DNA of 64,000 nt from Ruegeria arenilitoris. GTDB lineage: Bacteria; Pseudomonadota; Alphaproteobacteria; Rhodobacterales; Rhodobacteraceae. The notes under the pieces were generated by a model. The model searched no databases. It was not told where the DNA came from and saw nothing but the letters and a program-made list of their open reading frames with translations. Shown in pieces: positions 1 through 9,699 of the stretch (its first letter is position 1; each line of letters opens with the position of its first letter). A program made the position numbers and the translations under genes. The stretch lies in assembly GCF_013032445.1 (NCBI RefSeq), contig NZ_WQCA01000007.1, positions 238,585 to 302,584 of the forward strand, read 5' to 3'.

Positions 1-462
1 CATCTGGGCTCGGGCATCACGTGGCAGCACGGCGATACCACCGTGATGGCCACGCCTCACCTAACCGATGGTACTGTGTCGGTGATCGACATGGAAACCT
101 GGGAAACCGTCAAGCGGATCAAGACCGAAGGACCCGGGTTCTTCATGCGCAGCCATGAGAATTCGCCTTACGTCTGGGCCGATGTATTCTTTGGGCCGAA
201 CAAGGATGCGATGCATGTGATCGACAAGCAAAGTCTGGAGATCGTTAAGACTCTGCGACCGGCTCCCGGCAAGACGGTGGCACACGTTGAATTCACCAAG
301 GACGGCCACCACGCGCTGGTGTCGATCTGGGAAGATGACGGCGCAGTGATCGTCTATGACGCGCAGACGCTGGAAGAGGTTCGCCGCCTGCCGATGCGCA
401 AACCATCTGGGAAGTACAATGTCTGGAACAAAATCACATTCTCAGAAGGCACCAGCCACTGA
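1..462 (+). CDS. nirN: NirN, C-terminal part (cut by window start)
   Basis: The reading frame is open from the first base and ends at 462, so only the last 153 codons are present. NirN is a periplasmic c-type cytochrome/d1-binding beta-propeller protein that dehydrogenates dihydro-heme d1 in the last step of heme d1 synthesis for cytochrome cd1 nitrite reductase. The visible part is the end of the cd1-type propeller, and the C-terminus GKYNVWNKITFSEGTSH is the ending I associate with NirN rather than NirF, whose propeller ends differently. Being directly upstream of the nos operon fits a joined nir-nos denitrification cluster. The N-terminal cytochrome c domain lies outside the window. NirN versus another NirS-like paralogue is the only real uncertainty. 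Confidence 0.85.
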   Translation, partial: HLGSGITWQHGDTTVMATPHLTDGTVSVIDMETWETVKRIKTEGPGFFMRSHENSPYVWADVFFGPNKDAMHVIDKQSLEIVKTLRPAPGKTVAHVEFTKDGHHALVSIWEDDGAVIVYDAQTLEEVRRLPMRKPSGKYNVWNKITFSEGTSH

Positions 463-682
463 AGGCAAATGGCCGGTCTGGAAACTGGCCATTCTGCTTT
501 ATCCGGCCACGGCGCTGACCGTGGCCATCAACCTGTTTCTGGCAGGACTGATCGCCAACAGCGCCGGATTTGGCATAATCGAGCCGGTCACGGCGATCCT
601 GTGGTCGATCCCTGTGGGCGTGCCCGCATCATGGCTGGCCGGGCGCTGGGTGCGCGGGCTTATGGATGAAGCCGACGGGTAG
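419..682 (+). CDS. Small inner-membrane protein overlapping nirN
   Basis: An 87-residue protein whose ATG lies inside the 3' end of nirN, overlapping it by 44 bases in another frame. It has a short polar N-terminus followed by two hydrophobic segments, around residues 22-45 and 50-70, which should form a two-helix membrane hairpin with a charged C-terminus. An in-frame start at 356 would lengthen it, but 419 is the first ATG giving a sensible membrane-protein start. Small membrane proteins of unknown role are common at the ends of nir clusters. I do not recognise a defined family. The overlap implies translational coupling to nirN, so a role linked to nitrite reduction or nitrosative stress is only a guess. 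Confidence 0.6.
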   Translation: MSGTKSHSQKAPATEGKWPVWKLAILLYPATALTVAINLFLAGLIANSAGFGIIEPVTAILWSIPVGVPASWLAGRWVRGLMDEADG

Positions 683-700
683 AATGAATTTCCCAACGGC

Positions 701-714
701 CTAACCGAAGTCAA
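701..714 (+). promoter_or_regulatory. Possible FNR/Nnr-type box upstream of nosC
   Basis: CTAACCGAAGTCAA matches the FNR-family consensus TTGAC-N4-GTCAA at eight of ten half-site bases. It is centred about 64 bases before the nosC start, a workable distance for an activator site with a short 5' UTR. Denitrification operons in this group are normally controlled by FnrL/NnrR-type regulators. The left half-site is imperfect, so this is a candidate only. Confidence 0.3.
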
Positions 715-771
715 GTATCGCCCCGAGAGAATCCAATACGACTCAGGAAAGATTGCCGAGTTGGATTCTCC

Positions 772-1236
772 ATGCCCGCCCTCAACCCTCTGCACATGTC
801 AGCTGTTTGCGCGTCCCGCGCGGCTTGTGCTGTGGCGGGCATTTTCCTTCTGCTGTTGCAGCTGCTTGGCCCGGCGCTGGCGAGTCCCGGGGAAAGCATG
901 TGGGTGGAGATCTGCTCGGAGGCAGGGGCGGTCTGGGTTCAGGTGGACCTTGAAGAGGACACCACTGACCCAACCGCGCCCTGTCCGAAATGCGCCGACT
1001 GCGCCCTGTGCGCGGTCACCTCAGCGGCCCCGGTGCCGGAGCTGCCCGTGTTGCAACGGGACGGTCTTGCTCACGCCGCACATTGCGAAACCCGCGATCT
1101 GGTCAATGTCACCAGCGTAAAACGCCTGTGGCCCGAAACCCGGGGGCCCCCGCGCGCGGCCCAAGAAATAACTGAACGCGCCCTGCGCGCGTCCATGGCG
1201 TCCACCCAATTAATCGGAGGTGCGCCGTGGTCGTAA
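772..1236 (+). CDS. nosC: NosC-like cysteine-motif protein
   Basis: A 154-residue protein with a hydrophobic N-terminal segment (about residues 12-37), so probably exported or membrane anchored. A cluster with cysteines every third residue, CPKCADCALC, lies near residues 70-79. A short protein with this C-x2-C-x2-C-x2-C motif directly ahead of nosR is what is called NosC in Paracoccus-type nosCRZDFYLX operons; its function is not established. It overlaps the nosR start by 10 bases. A second in-frame ATG at 796 is an alternative start. No convincing Shine-Dalgarno sequence precedes either. Confidence 0.7.
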   Translation: MPALNPLHMSAVCASRAACAVAGIFLLLLQLLGPALASPGESMWVEICSEAGAVWVQVDLEEDTTDPTAPCPKCADCALCAVTSAAPVPELPVLQRDGLAHAAHCETRDLVNVTSVKRLWPETRGPPRAAQEITERALRASMASTQLIGGAPWS

Positions 1237-3404
1237 GTCGCGCAATCCATTTCCTGCTGGCCTTTACCTTGTCCTGCCTGATGGCGATCAGCGCCCATGC
1301 AGACAGCCTCGCCAGCTTCCTGCCTGAAATCGAGCCCGCCGATCTGGCCCCCGGTGCCGATGCCTTTGGCCCGGTGCGGGATGACGTGCCCGTCGCCCCG
1401 GTGTTGAAGGGCGGGGAAACCATCGCCTGGGCCTTTTTGACATCCGACTTCGTGGGCACTACCGGCTATTCCGGCAAACCTATCCACGTGGTTGCCGCCA
1501 TCGACGACGATGCGGTTCTGACCGGGGTGAAACTGGTCAAACACTCGGAACCCATCGTTCTGATCGGCATCCCTAACTCCCGCATGGTCGAACTGACCGA
1601 AGGCTACACCGGCCTGGACCTCAAGCACGAGGCCGCAACGGGTGGCGAGGGGCATGACCTCGACATCATCTCGGGCGCGACGGTCACAATCATGGTGATC
1701 GACGACAGCCTTGTGCGCGGCGGCATAAAAGTGTCCCGCGCTCTGGGTCTGGGCGGGTTGTCCCCGCTACAGGCCGAAGGTCCGAAACGCGAAGTCGATA
1801 TGGCGCAGGATGCGACCCATGACTGGACGACTCTTTCAGGCGACGGCTCGATCCGGCGGCTGACGCTGGATGTGGGTCAGGTCAACGCCGCGTTTGAGGC
1901 TACCGGCGATCAGCGCGCCATCGAACGCCCCGAGCGGGGCGAGCCAGACGACACCTTTATCGACATGCACGTGGCGCTTGCGTCGGTGCCATCGATCGGG
2001 AAATCCCTGTTGGGTGAGGCCGAGTACCAGAACCTGACCAAATGGCTGGACGAAGGCGAACAGGCCATTCTGGTGCTGGGGCGCGGGGCCTACAGCTTTA
2101 AGGGCTCGGGCTATGTGCGCGGTGGTATTTTCGACCGGATTCAACTGATCCAAGGCGACAGCTCGGTGCGCTTCTTCGACAAGCAACAGCGCCGTCTGGG
2201 GCGGGTCGCAGCATCTGATGCGCCCAGCTTCACCGAGTTGGACATCTTCAAGATCCCTGCTGACGCAGAATTCGACCCGACCGAGCCGTTCCGCCTGCAA
2301 TTGCTGGTGCAACGGGCCGTGGGCGCGGTCGAGAAAACCTTCCTGACCTTCGATCTGGGCTACAAACTGCCGGAACAGTACCTGCTGCCCATCGCAGCCC
2401 CTGCGGTCGTCGATGACGCCACCGGTGAAGCCGCTGCCAAGGCCGCCCTGTGGCAACGGATCTGGAAAGATCGCACCGTTGAGATCGGCGTTCTGGGCGT
2501 CATGCTGCTGGTGCTGACGGCCACCTTCTTCTTCCAGTTCCACGCAACGATGAATGCGCGGGTCTTCTACTGGTTCCGCATCGGCTACCTGACCATGACC
2601 CTGTTCTTCATCGGCTGGTACGCCAATGCACAGCTGAGCGTTGTGAACCTGATGGCGCTGGCAGGCAGCTTGCGCACTGGGTTCTCATGGGACGCCTTCC
2701 TGCTGGATCCGCTGGTCTTCATTCAGTGGTTCGCAGTTGCCGCCGCCCTGCTGTTCTGGGGTCGAGGCGCCTATTGCGGCTGGCTCTGCCCGTTCGGCGC
2801 TCTGCAGGAATTGACCAACAAGATCGCACGTGCGCTGAAGGTGCCGCAATGGACTCTGCCCTGGGGTCTGAACGAACGGCTTTGGCCGGCGAAATACATG
2901 ATCTTCCTCGTGCTCTTCGGCATCAGCTTTGTCTCGATCCCGCTGGCCGAAAAATATGCCGAGATCGAGCCCTTCAAGACCGCGATCATCCTGAAATTCA
3001 TGCGCGACTGGCCGTTTGTGGTCTTTGCGCTGCTCTTGCTGGGGATCGGGCTGTTCATCGAACGGTTCTACTGCCGCTACCTCTGCCCGCTGGGCGGAGC
3101 GCTGGCGATCCCTGCCCGTATCCGCATGTTTGACTGGCTGCGCCGCTACAAGGATTGCGGCACCCCCTGTCAGACCTGCGCCAACGAATGCCCCGTTCAG
3201 GCCATCCACCCCACCGGTGAGATCAACCCGAACGAGTGCGTCACCTGCCTGCATTGTCAGGTGCTCTACCAGTCCGAGGACAAATGTCCCGTCATTATCC
3301 GCCAGCTGAAGCGGCGGGCCAAGACAGGGTCGGTCAGCCCTAAGACCCCCCTCGGACAACCACCGGCGAACCATCCGAACGCCAAACCGCAAACCGTTTC
3401 CTAA
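1227..3404 (+). CDS. nosR: NosR, FMN/Fe-S membrane protein for N2O reductase
   Basis: A 725-residue inner-membrane flavo-iron-sulfur protein needed for nosZ expression and for electron supply or maturation of N2O reductase. After a signal/anchor segment (residues 1-25), the periplasmic region carries the FMN-attachment motif SGATVT (149-154). Several membrane segments lie between about 415 and 640. Two CxxxCP motifs are present (C517/C521 and C616/C620), followed by a ferredoxin-like domain with two cysteine clusters (C644, C648, C651, C655 and C671, C674, C677, C687). The length is typical of the family. The start is GTG at 1227, set by GGAGG at 1216-1220 with a six-base spacer. It is followed 15 bases later by nosZ. 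Confidence 0.97.
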   Translation: MVVSRAIHFLLAFTLSCLMAISAHADSLASFLPEIEPADLAPGADAFGPVRDDVPVAPVLKGGETIAWAFLTSDFVGTTGYSGKPIHVVAAIDDDAVLTGVKLVKHSEPIVLIGIPNSRMVELTEGYTGLDLKHEAATGGEGHDLDIISGATVTIMVIDDSLVRGGIKVSRALGLGGLSPLQAEGPKREVDMAQDATHDWTTLSGDGSIRRLTLDVGQVNAAFEATGDQRAIERPERGEPDDTFIDMHVALASVPSIGKSLLGEAEYQNLTKWLDEGEQAILVLGRGAYSFKGSGYVRGGIFDRIQLIQGDSSVRFFDKQQRRLGRVAASDAPSFTELDIFKIPADAEFDPTEPFRLQLLVQRAVGAVEKTFLTFDLGYKLPEQYLLPIAAPAVVDDATGEAAAKAALWQRIWKDRTVEIGVLGVMLLVLTATFFFQFHATMNARVFYWFRIGYLTMTLFFIGWYANAQLSVVNLMALAGSLRTGFSWDAFLLDPLVFIQWFAVAAALLFWGRGAYCGWLCPFGALQELTNKIARALKVPQWTLPWGLNERLWPAKYMIFLVLFGISFVSIPLAEKYAEIEPFKTAIILKFMRDWPFVVFALLLLGIGLFIERFYCRYLCPLGGALAIPARIRMFDWLRRYKDCGTPCQTCANECPVQAIHPTGEINPNECVTCLHCQVLYQSEDKCPVIIRQLKRRAKTGSVSPKTPLGQPPANHPNAKPQTVS

Positions 3405-3419
3405 AAAGGAGGGACGATC

Positions 3420-5327
3420 ATGTCGGACAACGAAAACAAACTGAACATCACACGCCGTGGGATGCTGGGGGCCACCGCCACCGGTGCCGTACTGGCCGGG
3501 ACCGGTCTGGGCTCGACCCTGATGACCGCCCGCGAAGCCAGCGCTGCAGCCAAGTACAACCTCGAACCCGGTGAGCTGGACGAGTATTACGGTTTTTGGT
3601 CCTCGGGTCAGACCGGCGAGCTGCGCATTCTGGGCTTCCCGTCCATGCGCGAGCTGATGCGGGTGCCGGTGTTCAACCGCTGCTCGGCCACCGGTTGGGG
3701 TCAGACCAACGAGTCGCTGAAAATCATGACCGACGGTCTGTTGCCGGAAACCAAGGAATTCCTCGCCAAGCGTGGCATGAAAACCTATGACAACGGCGAC
3801 CTGCACCACCCGCATATGTCGTTCACAGACGGCACCTATGACGGCCGCTATCTGTTCATGAACGACAAGGCCAACACCCGCGTTGCCCGCGTGCGCTGCG
3901 ACGTGATGAAATGCGACAAGATCACCGAGATCCCCAACGCCAAGGCGATCCACGGTCTGCGTCCGCAGAAATTCCCGCGCACCGGTTATGTCTTTGCCAA
4001 TGGCGAAGATGAAACACCGCTGGTCAATGACGGCAGTGTGCTGGACGATCCGTCGCAATACGTGAACATCTTCACCGCGCTGGACGGTGACACGATGGAG
4101 GTCGCATGGCAGGTGATGGTGTCGGGCAACCTCGACAACACCGACTGCGACTATCAGGGCAAATACGCCTACTCGACCTCGTACAACTCGGAAATGGGTG
4201 TGAACCTGGCCGAGATGACCGAGAATGAGCTGGACCACGTTGTTGTCTTCAACCTTGCTGAAATCGAAGCGGGTATCGAAGCGGGCGACTATCAGGAACT
4301 GAAGGGCGTCAAAGTTCTGGACGGCCGCAAGGGATCGAACAAGAAATACACCCGCTACATCCCGATCCCGAACTCGCCGCACGGCATCAACACCGCGCCG
4401 GACGGCAAGCACGTCTGTATCAACGGCAAGCTATCGCCGACCGTTTCGATCATGGACGTGACCAAGTTGGACGCCCTGTTCGAAAGCGATGCCGATCCGC
4501 GGTCGTGCATCGTGGGTGAGCCGCAGCTGGGGCTTGGCCCGCTGCACACCGCCTATGATGGTCAGGGCAACGCGTTCACCACGCTGTTCTTGGACAGCCA
4601 GGTTGTGAAGTGGAACATGGATAAGGCCATCCGCGCCTATGCGGGTGAGGATGTGGATCCGATCATCTCGAAAGTGGACGTGCATTATCAGCCGGGCCAT
4701 AACTCGACCTCGATGGGTGAAACCAAAGATGCCGACGGCAAATGGCTGATTTCGATGAACAAATTCTCGAAAGACCGGTTCCTGAACACAGGACCGTTGA
4801 AGCCCGAGAACGAGCAGCTGATCGATATCTCATCCGATGAGATGAAGGTGGTTCATGACGGTCCGACCTTTGCCGAACCGCATGACTCGATCATCGTTCG
4901 CGCCGACATCGTCAACCCGGTCAACGTCTGGGACCGCAACGATGTGACTTGGGAAGACGCCCGCAAACAGGCCGAAGCCGATGGCATCGATCTGGAAGAA
5001 GGCGCCGAAGAACCGATCCGGGATGGCAACAAGGTGCGGGTCTACATGACCTCGCAGGCACCGACCTTCAGCCTTGAGAAGTTCACCGTCAAACAGGGCG
5101 ACGAGGTGACAATCTACGTCACCAACCTGGATGACGTGGACGACGTGACCCACGGCTTCTGCCTGGGTAACTACGGCATCGCCTTCGAGATCGGACCAAT
5201 GGCAACCGCGTCGATCACCTTCACCGCAGACCGTCCGGGCGTGCACTGGTTCTATTGCCAGTGGTTCTGCCACGCGCTGCACATGGAAATGCGCGGCCGT
5301 ATGCTGGTTGAACCGGCAGGAGCGTAA
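3420..5327 (+). CDS. nosZ: Nitrous-oxide reductase NosZ (TAT-dependent, clade I)
   Basis: A 635-residue periplasmic copper enzyme reducing N2O to N2, the last step of denitrification. A twin-arginine signal (TRRGMLGAT, arginines 12-13) marks it as clade I. The seven-bladed propeller that binds the CuZ cluster occupies most of the protein. The C-terminal cupredoxin domain has the CuA site C613, W615, C617, H621 and M624, with a further histidine in the VTHGF segment. AAAGGAGG just before the start gives a strong ribosome site. All expected ligands are visible, so the enzyme should be functional. Confidence 0.98.
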   Translation: MSDNENKLNITRRGMLGATATGAVLAGTGLGSTLMTAREASAAAKYNLEPGELDEYYGFWSSGQTGELRILGFPSMRELMRVPVFNRCSATGWGQTNESLKIMTDGLLPETKEFLAKRGMKTYDNGDLHHPHMSFTDGTYDGRYLFMNDKANTRVARVRCDVMKCDKITEIPNAKAIHGLRPQKFPRTGYVFANGEDETPLVNDGSVLDDPSQYVNIFTALDGDTMEVAWQVMVSGNLDNTDCDYQGKYAYSTSYNSEMGVNLAEMTENELDHVVVFNLAEIEAGIEAGDYQELKGVKVLDGRKGSNKKYTRYIPIPNSPHGINTAPDGKHVCINGKLSPTVSIMDVTKLDALFESDADPRSCIVGEPQLGLGPLHTAYDGQGNAFTTLFLDSQVVKWNMDKAIRAYAGEDVDPIISKVDVHYQPGHNSTSMGETKDADGKWLISMNKFSKDRFLNTGPLKPENEQLIDISSDEMKVVHDGPTFAEPHDSIIVRADIVNPVNVWDRNDVTWEDARKQAEADGIDLEEGAEEPIRDGNKVRVYMTSQAPTFSLEKFTVKQGDEVTIYVTNLDDVDDVTHGFCLGNYGIAFEIGPMATASITFTADRPGVHWFYCQWFCHALHMEMRGRMLVEPAGA

Positions 5328-5330
5328 CCC

Positions 5331-6587
5331 ATGCGTTGGCCCCTGCTCATACCGCTCCTGCTTGGCTCGCCCCTTTGGGCGGCGGACTGGGACGTGCCCA
5401 ATCGGGCGGGGGCCATCACTGAAATTCTGGCGCAGGCGGCGGATGGGGACACCCTCCGCCTGAGCCCCGGCACCTATAACGAACAGCTGGTTCTGGACCG
5501 GCCCGTCACCATCGACGGGCTGGGACAGGCCACCATCGACGGTCAAGGCGCAGGCAGTGTCATCACCGTGACAGGGCCCGGCGTGACCGTGCGCGGCTTA
5601 ACCGTGATCGGTTCGGGCTCAAGCCATGACGGGATCGACAGTGGTATCCAACTGACCAAAACGGCCAAAGCGCCGGTGGTCGAAGATAACGTGCTGCTGG
5701 GCAATCTCTATGGCATCGACATTCACGGCGCCAAGGACAGCATCGTGCGTGGCAACCGGATCGAAGGGCGGCAGGACCGCCGGATGAATGACCGCGGCAA
5801 TGGCGTCTATGTCTGGAACGCGCCTGGTGCAGTTGTCGAAGGCAACGACATCCGATTTGGCCGCGACGGGATCTTTGTGAACTCGTCAAAAAAGAACACC
5901 TTCACCGGCAACCTGTTCCGCGACCTGCGCTTTGCGGTGCATTACATGTATGCCGATGACTCGGTGGTCAGCGACAATATCTCGATCGGCAACGATCTGG
6001 GCTATGCGGTGATGTTCTCGACCAATGTGGCCGTGACCGACAATGTCTCGATCGGTGACCGGGAACATGGCGTGATGCTGAACTACGCCAACAAGAGCGT
6101 CATCTCCGGCAACGTGGTGAAAGGTGCCAGGGAAAAATGCACCTTCCTTTATAATTCCAACAAGAACGACTTCACCGACAACTGGTTCCAGGGATGCGGC
6201 ATCGGCATCCACTTTACGGCAGGCTCCGAGCGTAACCGGATCGTCGGCAATGCCTTTGTCGGCAATCGGACGCAGGTGAAATACGTCTCGACCAAATGGG
6301 TCGAGTGGTCCGAAGACGGGCGCGGCAATTACTGGTCCGATTTTGCCGCTTACGATGTGGATGGCAACGGCGTGGCCGACGCCCCCTATCGCCCCAATGA
6401 CAGTATGGACCATGTGCTGTGGACCCAACCCTCCGCCAAACTTCTGCTCGGCTCCCCAGCCGTGCAACTGGTGCGCTGGTCGCAATCGGCCTTCCCGGCG
6501 CTGCTGCCGGGCGGTGTGATGGACAGCAACCCATTGATGCAAGCCCCTGAACCCCAAGCAATGAAAAAGGTGCCTCATGACGGATAA
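5331..6587 (+). CDS. nosD: NosD, periplasmic copper-site maturation protein
   Basis: A 418-residue protein with a signal peptide (cleavage near residue 18, LWA/AD) followed by a long series of right-handed beta-helix repeats rich in G-N-x-x-x-G-N turns (CASH/NosD type). NosD works with the NosFY ABC transporter in assembling the CuZ centre of NosZ in the periplasm. It starts four bases after nosZ and overlaps nosF by 11 bases, consistent with one transcript. Confidence 0.96.
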   Translation: MRWPLLIPLLLGSPLWAADWDVPNRAGAITEILAQAADGDTLRLSPGTYNEQLVLDRPVTIDGLGQATIDGQGAGSVITVTGPGVTVRGLTVIGSGSSHDGIDSGIQLTKTAKAPVVEDNVLLGNLYGIDIHGAKDSIVRGNRIEGRQDRRMNDRGNGVYVWNAPGAVVEGNDIRFGRDGIFVNSSKKNTFTGNLFRDLRFAVHYMYADDSVVSDNISIGNDLGYAVMFSTNVAVTDNVSIGDREHGVMLNYANKSVISGNVVKGAREKCTFLYNSNKNDFTDNWFQGCGIGIHFTAGSERNRIVGNAFVGNRTQVKYVSTKWVEWSEDGRGNYWSDFAAYDVDGNGVADAPYRPNDSMDHVLWTQPSAKLLLGSPAVQLVRWSQSAFPALLPGGVMDSNPLMQAPEPQAMKKVPHDG

Positions 6588-7470
6588 GGCCCTGACTATC
6601 GATCATGTCAGCAAAGACCGTGGAAAGATTCGCGTTCTTGACGATATCACCCTGTCTCTTGCCCCCGGTCAGCGCGTGGCGCTGCTGGGCCATAACGGTG
6701 CGGGCAAGTCGACCCTGATCAAATCCATCCTCGGCCTGACGCCAATCCAGGGCGGAACCATTCGGATTGGTGACACCACCCCCGGAACAGCGCAGGCACG
6801 ACGGAATACGGCCTATCTGCCTGAAGCGGTTTCGTTCCATCCAGCCCTGACCGGGCGCGAGCAACTGACCCTGTTTGCAAAGCTGTCCGGGACCAAAGCC
6901 GACGTGCCCGGCTTGCTGGACCGCGTCGGCCTGAGCGACGCTCTGGACCGCCGGATCGGAGCCTATTCCAAGGGGATGCGGCAACGTCTGGGTCTGGCAC
7001 AGGTTCTGCTGGGCCAGCCGAAAGTGGCGCTGCTGGACGAACCGACCAGCGGGTTGGACCCGATTTCCCGGCAAGATCTCTACGCCATCATCGATGAGCT
7101 GGCTGCACAGGGCACCGCCGTCCTGATCGCCTCGCACGCCCTGACCGAGGTCGAGGCCCGCACCGACCGCATCGCAATCATGCGCAAGGGGCGGATGGTG
7201 GCTGATGACACACTGAGCAACCTGTCCGCGCTGGCCGGTCTGCCAATCCGCCTGAAAGTCCGCGCTAGTGCCAACCCCGATGCGCTGGCCGCCGAACTGG
7301 GTGGCAATCGGATCAACGGTGCTTCTGTGGAACTGCTCTGCGCCCCCGATGACAAGATGGAGGCCCTGCGCCGCATCGCCGGGTTGGGCGATGCCGTGGC
7401 GGATGTTGAGATGACCCCGCCCAAGCTGGAAGACCTTTATCGCCACTACGCTCAGGAGGAGATGCAATGA
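6577..7470 (+). CDS. nosF: NosF, ABC transporter ATPase
   Basis: A 297-residue cytoplasmic ATPase that energises the NosFY transporter, thought to supply a sulfur species and/or conformational work for CuZ assembly. The ABC motifs are intact: Walker A GHNGAGKST (38-46), signature SKGMRQRLGLAQ (131-142) and Walker B VALLDEP (from 150, D154/E155). It overlaps nosD upstream and shares an ATGA junction with nosY downstream. Confidence 0.96.
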   Translation: MTDKALTIDHVSKDRGKIRVLDDITLSLAPGQRVALLGHNGAGKSTLIKSILGLTPIQGGTIRIGDTTPGTAQARRNTAYLPEAVSFHPALTGREQLTLFAKLSGTKADVPGLLDRVGLSDALDRRIGAYSKGMRQRLGLAQVLLGQPKVALLDEPTSGLDPISRQDLYAIIDELAAQGTAVLIASHALTEVEARTDRIAIMRKGRMVADDTLSNLSALAGLPIRLKVRASANPDALAAELGGNRINGASVELLCAPDDKMEALRRIAGLGDAVADVEMTPPKLEDLYRHYAQEEMQ

Positions 7471-8288
7471 CCCGCTTCCTCGCCATTACCCGCACCGAAA
7501 TGCTGATCCTGCGCCGCAACCGCTGGCTGCTGGTCGCCACGCTGATCATGGTGCTGTTCGCGCTGGCGCTGACCTTCGCAGGTAGTGCACCGACTGGCAC
7601 ACTGGGCGTCGACATGCTGACCGTCTCGGTCGCCTCGATGACCACCCTGTCGGTCTATCTCGCGCCTTTGCTGGCGCTGATGATCTCCTTCGACGCCATC
7701 GCCGGAGACGTCGACCGGGGCAGCCTTTCACTGCTGCTGTCCTACCCCGCCGGGCGCGGAGAAATCCTGCTGGGCAAGTTCACCGCCCACCTGGCCGCGC
7801 TGGCTTTCGCCATGACAGTCGGCTTCGGCACCGCAGGTGCAGTCGCCGCCTTTTTCGGCGGTGCCGGGCCGGAAAGCCTGATGGCTCTGGTCCGCCTCAT
7901 TCTCACGTCCATCCTGTTGGGCGCCGTGTTTCTGGCGCTGGGTTACCTGCTGTCCGCCCTGGCACGGGGCGCTACGGCGGCGGCAGGCCTGTCGGCCGGG
8001 CTCTGGCTGGTTTTTGTCGTCCTCTATGATCTGGGCTTGTTGGGAGCCGTCGTCATGGACAAGGGCGGCACCTTCACCCAATCCGTCTTTCCATGGGTGA
8101 TGGTAGCCAACCCGGCCGACGCATTTCGTCTGTGGAACATCGCCGCAACCGAAGGTGTCGCCATGGCATCCGGCATGACCGGAGCCGCGCAAGCCCTGCC
8201 CGTCTGGGCCGCGCCCACCTCGCTGCTGATCTGGCCGGTATTGGGCTTTGCCCTCGCCCGCCTTGCGTTCCGGAGGGTCGAGCCATGA
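7467..8288 (+). CDS. nosY: NosY, ABC transporter permease
   Basis: A 273-residue integral membrane protein with about six hydrophobic helices, forming the transmembrane part of the NosFY exporter that docks with NosD. The N-terminal LAITRTEMLILRRNR segment before the first helix is typical of ABC-2 permeases of this family. Start and stop codons overlap those of nosF and nosL. Confidence 0.95.
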   Translation: MTRFLAITRTEMLILRRNRWLLVATLIMVLFALALTFAGSAPTGTLGVDMLTVSVASMTTLSVYLAPLLALMISFDAIAGDVDRGSLSLLLSYPAGRGEILLGKFTAHLAALAFAMTVGFGTAGAVAAFFGGAGPESLMALVRLILTSILLGAVFLALGYLLSALARGATAAAGLSAGLWLVFVVLYDLGLLGAVVMDKGGTFTQSVFPWVMVANPADAFRLWNIAATEGVAMASGMTGAAQALPVWAAPTSLLIWPVLGFALARLAFRRVEP

Positions 8289-8800
8289 AACGTCTTGCCC
8301 TGATCGCCCTGATCGCTCTGACCGCCTGCAAGGAAGAAGTGGCCGAAGCCCCCGACCCGGTTGATCTGACCCCGGAAGCGCTCAGCTTTTTCTGTCAGAT
8401 GAACATCGCCGAACATGGCGGGCCAAAGGGGCAGATTCATCTGGAAGGGTATCCCGCGCCGCTGTTTTTTGCGCAAGTGCGCGACATGGTGGCCTATCTC
8501 AAAAGCCCCGAACGCGATGCCGAAATCACCGCCGTTTACGTCAGTGACATGGGTGCTGCCCCAAACTGGCGGCAGCCGGGCATTTCCAACTGGATCGCGG
8601 CGGATGGAGCCACCTTTGTGGTCGGCTCCAACGTTGCCGGCGGCATGGGCGCGCCCGAAGTTGTGCCCTTCGCCGACCCCACTGCTGCCGATGTCTTTAT
8701 CACCCAATATGGCGGCGCGCAGATGCCGCTGTCCGACATTCCCGCGGCCGAGGTTCTTGGCCCCGTCGATCTGGACCTGAAACTGGAGACCCCCGCATGA
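8285..8800 (+). CDS. nosL: NosL, copper chaperone lipoprotein
   Basis: A 171-residue lipoprotein with a short signal ending in the lipobox LTAC (lipidated Cys15). NosL binds Cu(I) and delivers copper to apo-NosZ through NosDFY. The ATG at 8285 lies in the ATGA overlap with the nosY stop and directly precedes the lipoprotein signal, so the start is firm. In-frame upstream starts would add a non-secretory N-terminus and are rejected. Confidence 0.94.
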   Translation: MKRLALIALIALTACKEEVAEAPDPVDLTPEALSFFCQMNIAEHGGPKGQIHLEGYPAPLFFAQVRDMVAYLKSPERDAEITAVYVSDMGAAPNWRQPGISNWIAADGATFVVGSNVAGGMGAPEVVPFADPTAADVFITQYGGAQMPLSDIPAAEVLGPVDLDLKLETPA

Positions 8801-9699
8801 CCCCCCTCTCCCGCCGTCGGTTCCTGACCATGTCTGCCGCCTGCGCCACCTTTCCAGCCGGTGCGAAGCCCGCCCCGGCGGCCCATTGGCGCGGGGTTGC
8901 GCTGGGGGCCGAGGCCAGTTTGCGGCTGGAGGGGCTGACCGACGCCCAGGCCGCGCCGATCATCGCCGCAGCTGAGGCCGAGATGGACCGGCTGGAAAAC
9001 ATCTTCAGCCTGTACCGCCCCCAATCCGAACTCAGCCGCCTGAACCGCGACGGCCACCTGTCCGGCCCCGCGCCCGAACTGCTGAACATTCTCAGCCTGT
9101 GCACTGCGATACATGAAGCCTCAGACGGGGCCTTCGATCCTTCGATTCAACCGCTTTGGTCCGCTATTGCAACTGGTGCGAACCCAGAGGAAATCGACGC
9201 GGCCCGGCGCTCTGTCGGATGGGCTCGCGTGACTGTTCGGACGGACGTGATCCACCTGCCCCAACCCGGTGTGTCTGCGCTGACCCTGAACGGCATCGCG
9301 CAGGGCGCAATCACCGATCGCATCAGCGCGCTTCTGACCGCGCATGGCTTGCGGGACGTGCTGGTGAACATGGGAGAAATCGCCGCTCTGGGCCAACGCG
9401 CAGACGGGCAAGCGTGGCAGGTCGGATTGGCTGGGCGCGGAGGAAACGTTCACAAGTCCATCGAACTGCGGGACCGCGCGGTCGCAACATCGGACGCACG
9501 CAGCCTCATGCTGACAGGTGAACAGGGGCACATCCTGAACCCTGCAGGCGACCCACGTCCAGCGCATGTCGTCTCGGTCTCAGCCCCCAGCGCGGCCATC
9601 GCCGATGGGCTGTCCACGGCTTTGTGCGCCTTACCGGAGAAAAGAATTGGCGCTGTCACTGCGGCATTCCCCGAAGTCCGGGTGGAAATGCGTCTCTAG
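8797..9699 (+). CDS. nosX: NosX, FAD:protein FMN transferase (ApbE family)
   Basis: A 300-residue periplasmic flavin transferase that covalently attaches FMN to NosR. The N-terminus has a twin-arginine signal (SRRRFLTM, residues 5-12). The ApbE domain contains a conserved magnesium/FAD-binding region (LNGIAQGAITDRI and LVNMGEIAALG). It is the last gene of the nos operon and overlaps nosL by four bases. Confidence 0.95.
   Translation: MTPLSRRRFLTMSAACATFPAGAKPAPAAHWRGVALGAEASLRLEGLTDAQAAPIIAAAEAEMDRLENIFSLYRPQSELSRLNRDGHLSGPAPELLNILSLCTAIHEASDGAFDPSIQPLWSAIATGANPEEIDAARRSVGWARVTVRTDVIHLPQPGVSALTLNGIAQGAITDRISALLTAHGLRDVLVNMGEIAALGQRADGQAWQVGLAGRGGNVHKSIELRDRAVATSDARSLMLTGEQGHILNPAGDPRPAHVVSVSAPSAAIADGLSTALCALPEKRIGAVTAAFPEVRVEMRL

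Noticed and set aside
2685..4412. 575-codon minus-strand frame opposite nosR and nosZ
   Set aside because: It is a shadow of high-GC nosZ codon usage; the sense genes are conserved full-length enzymes.
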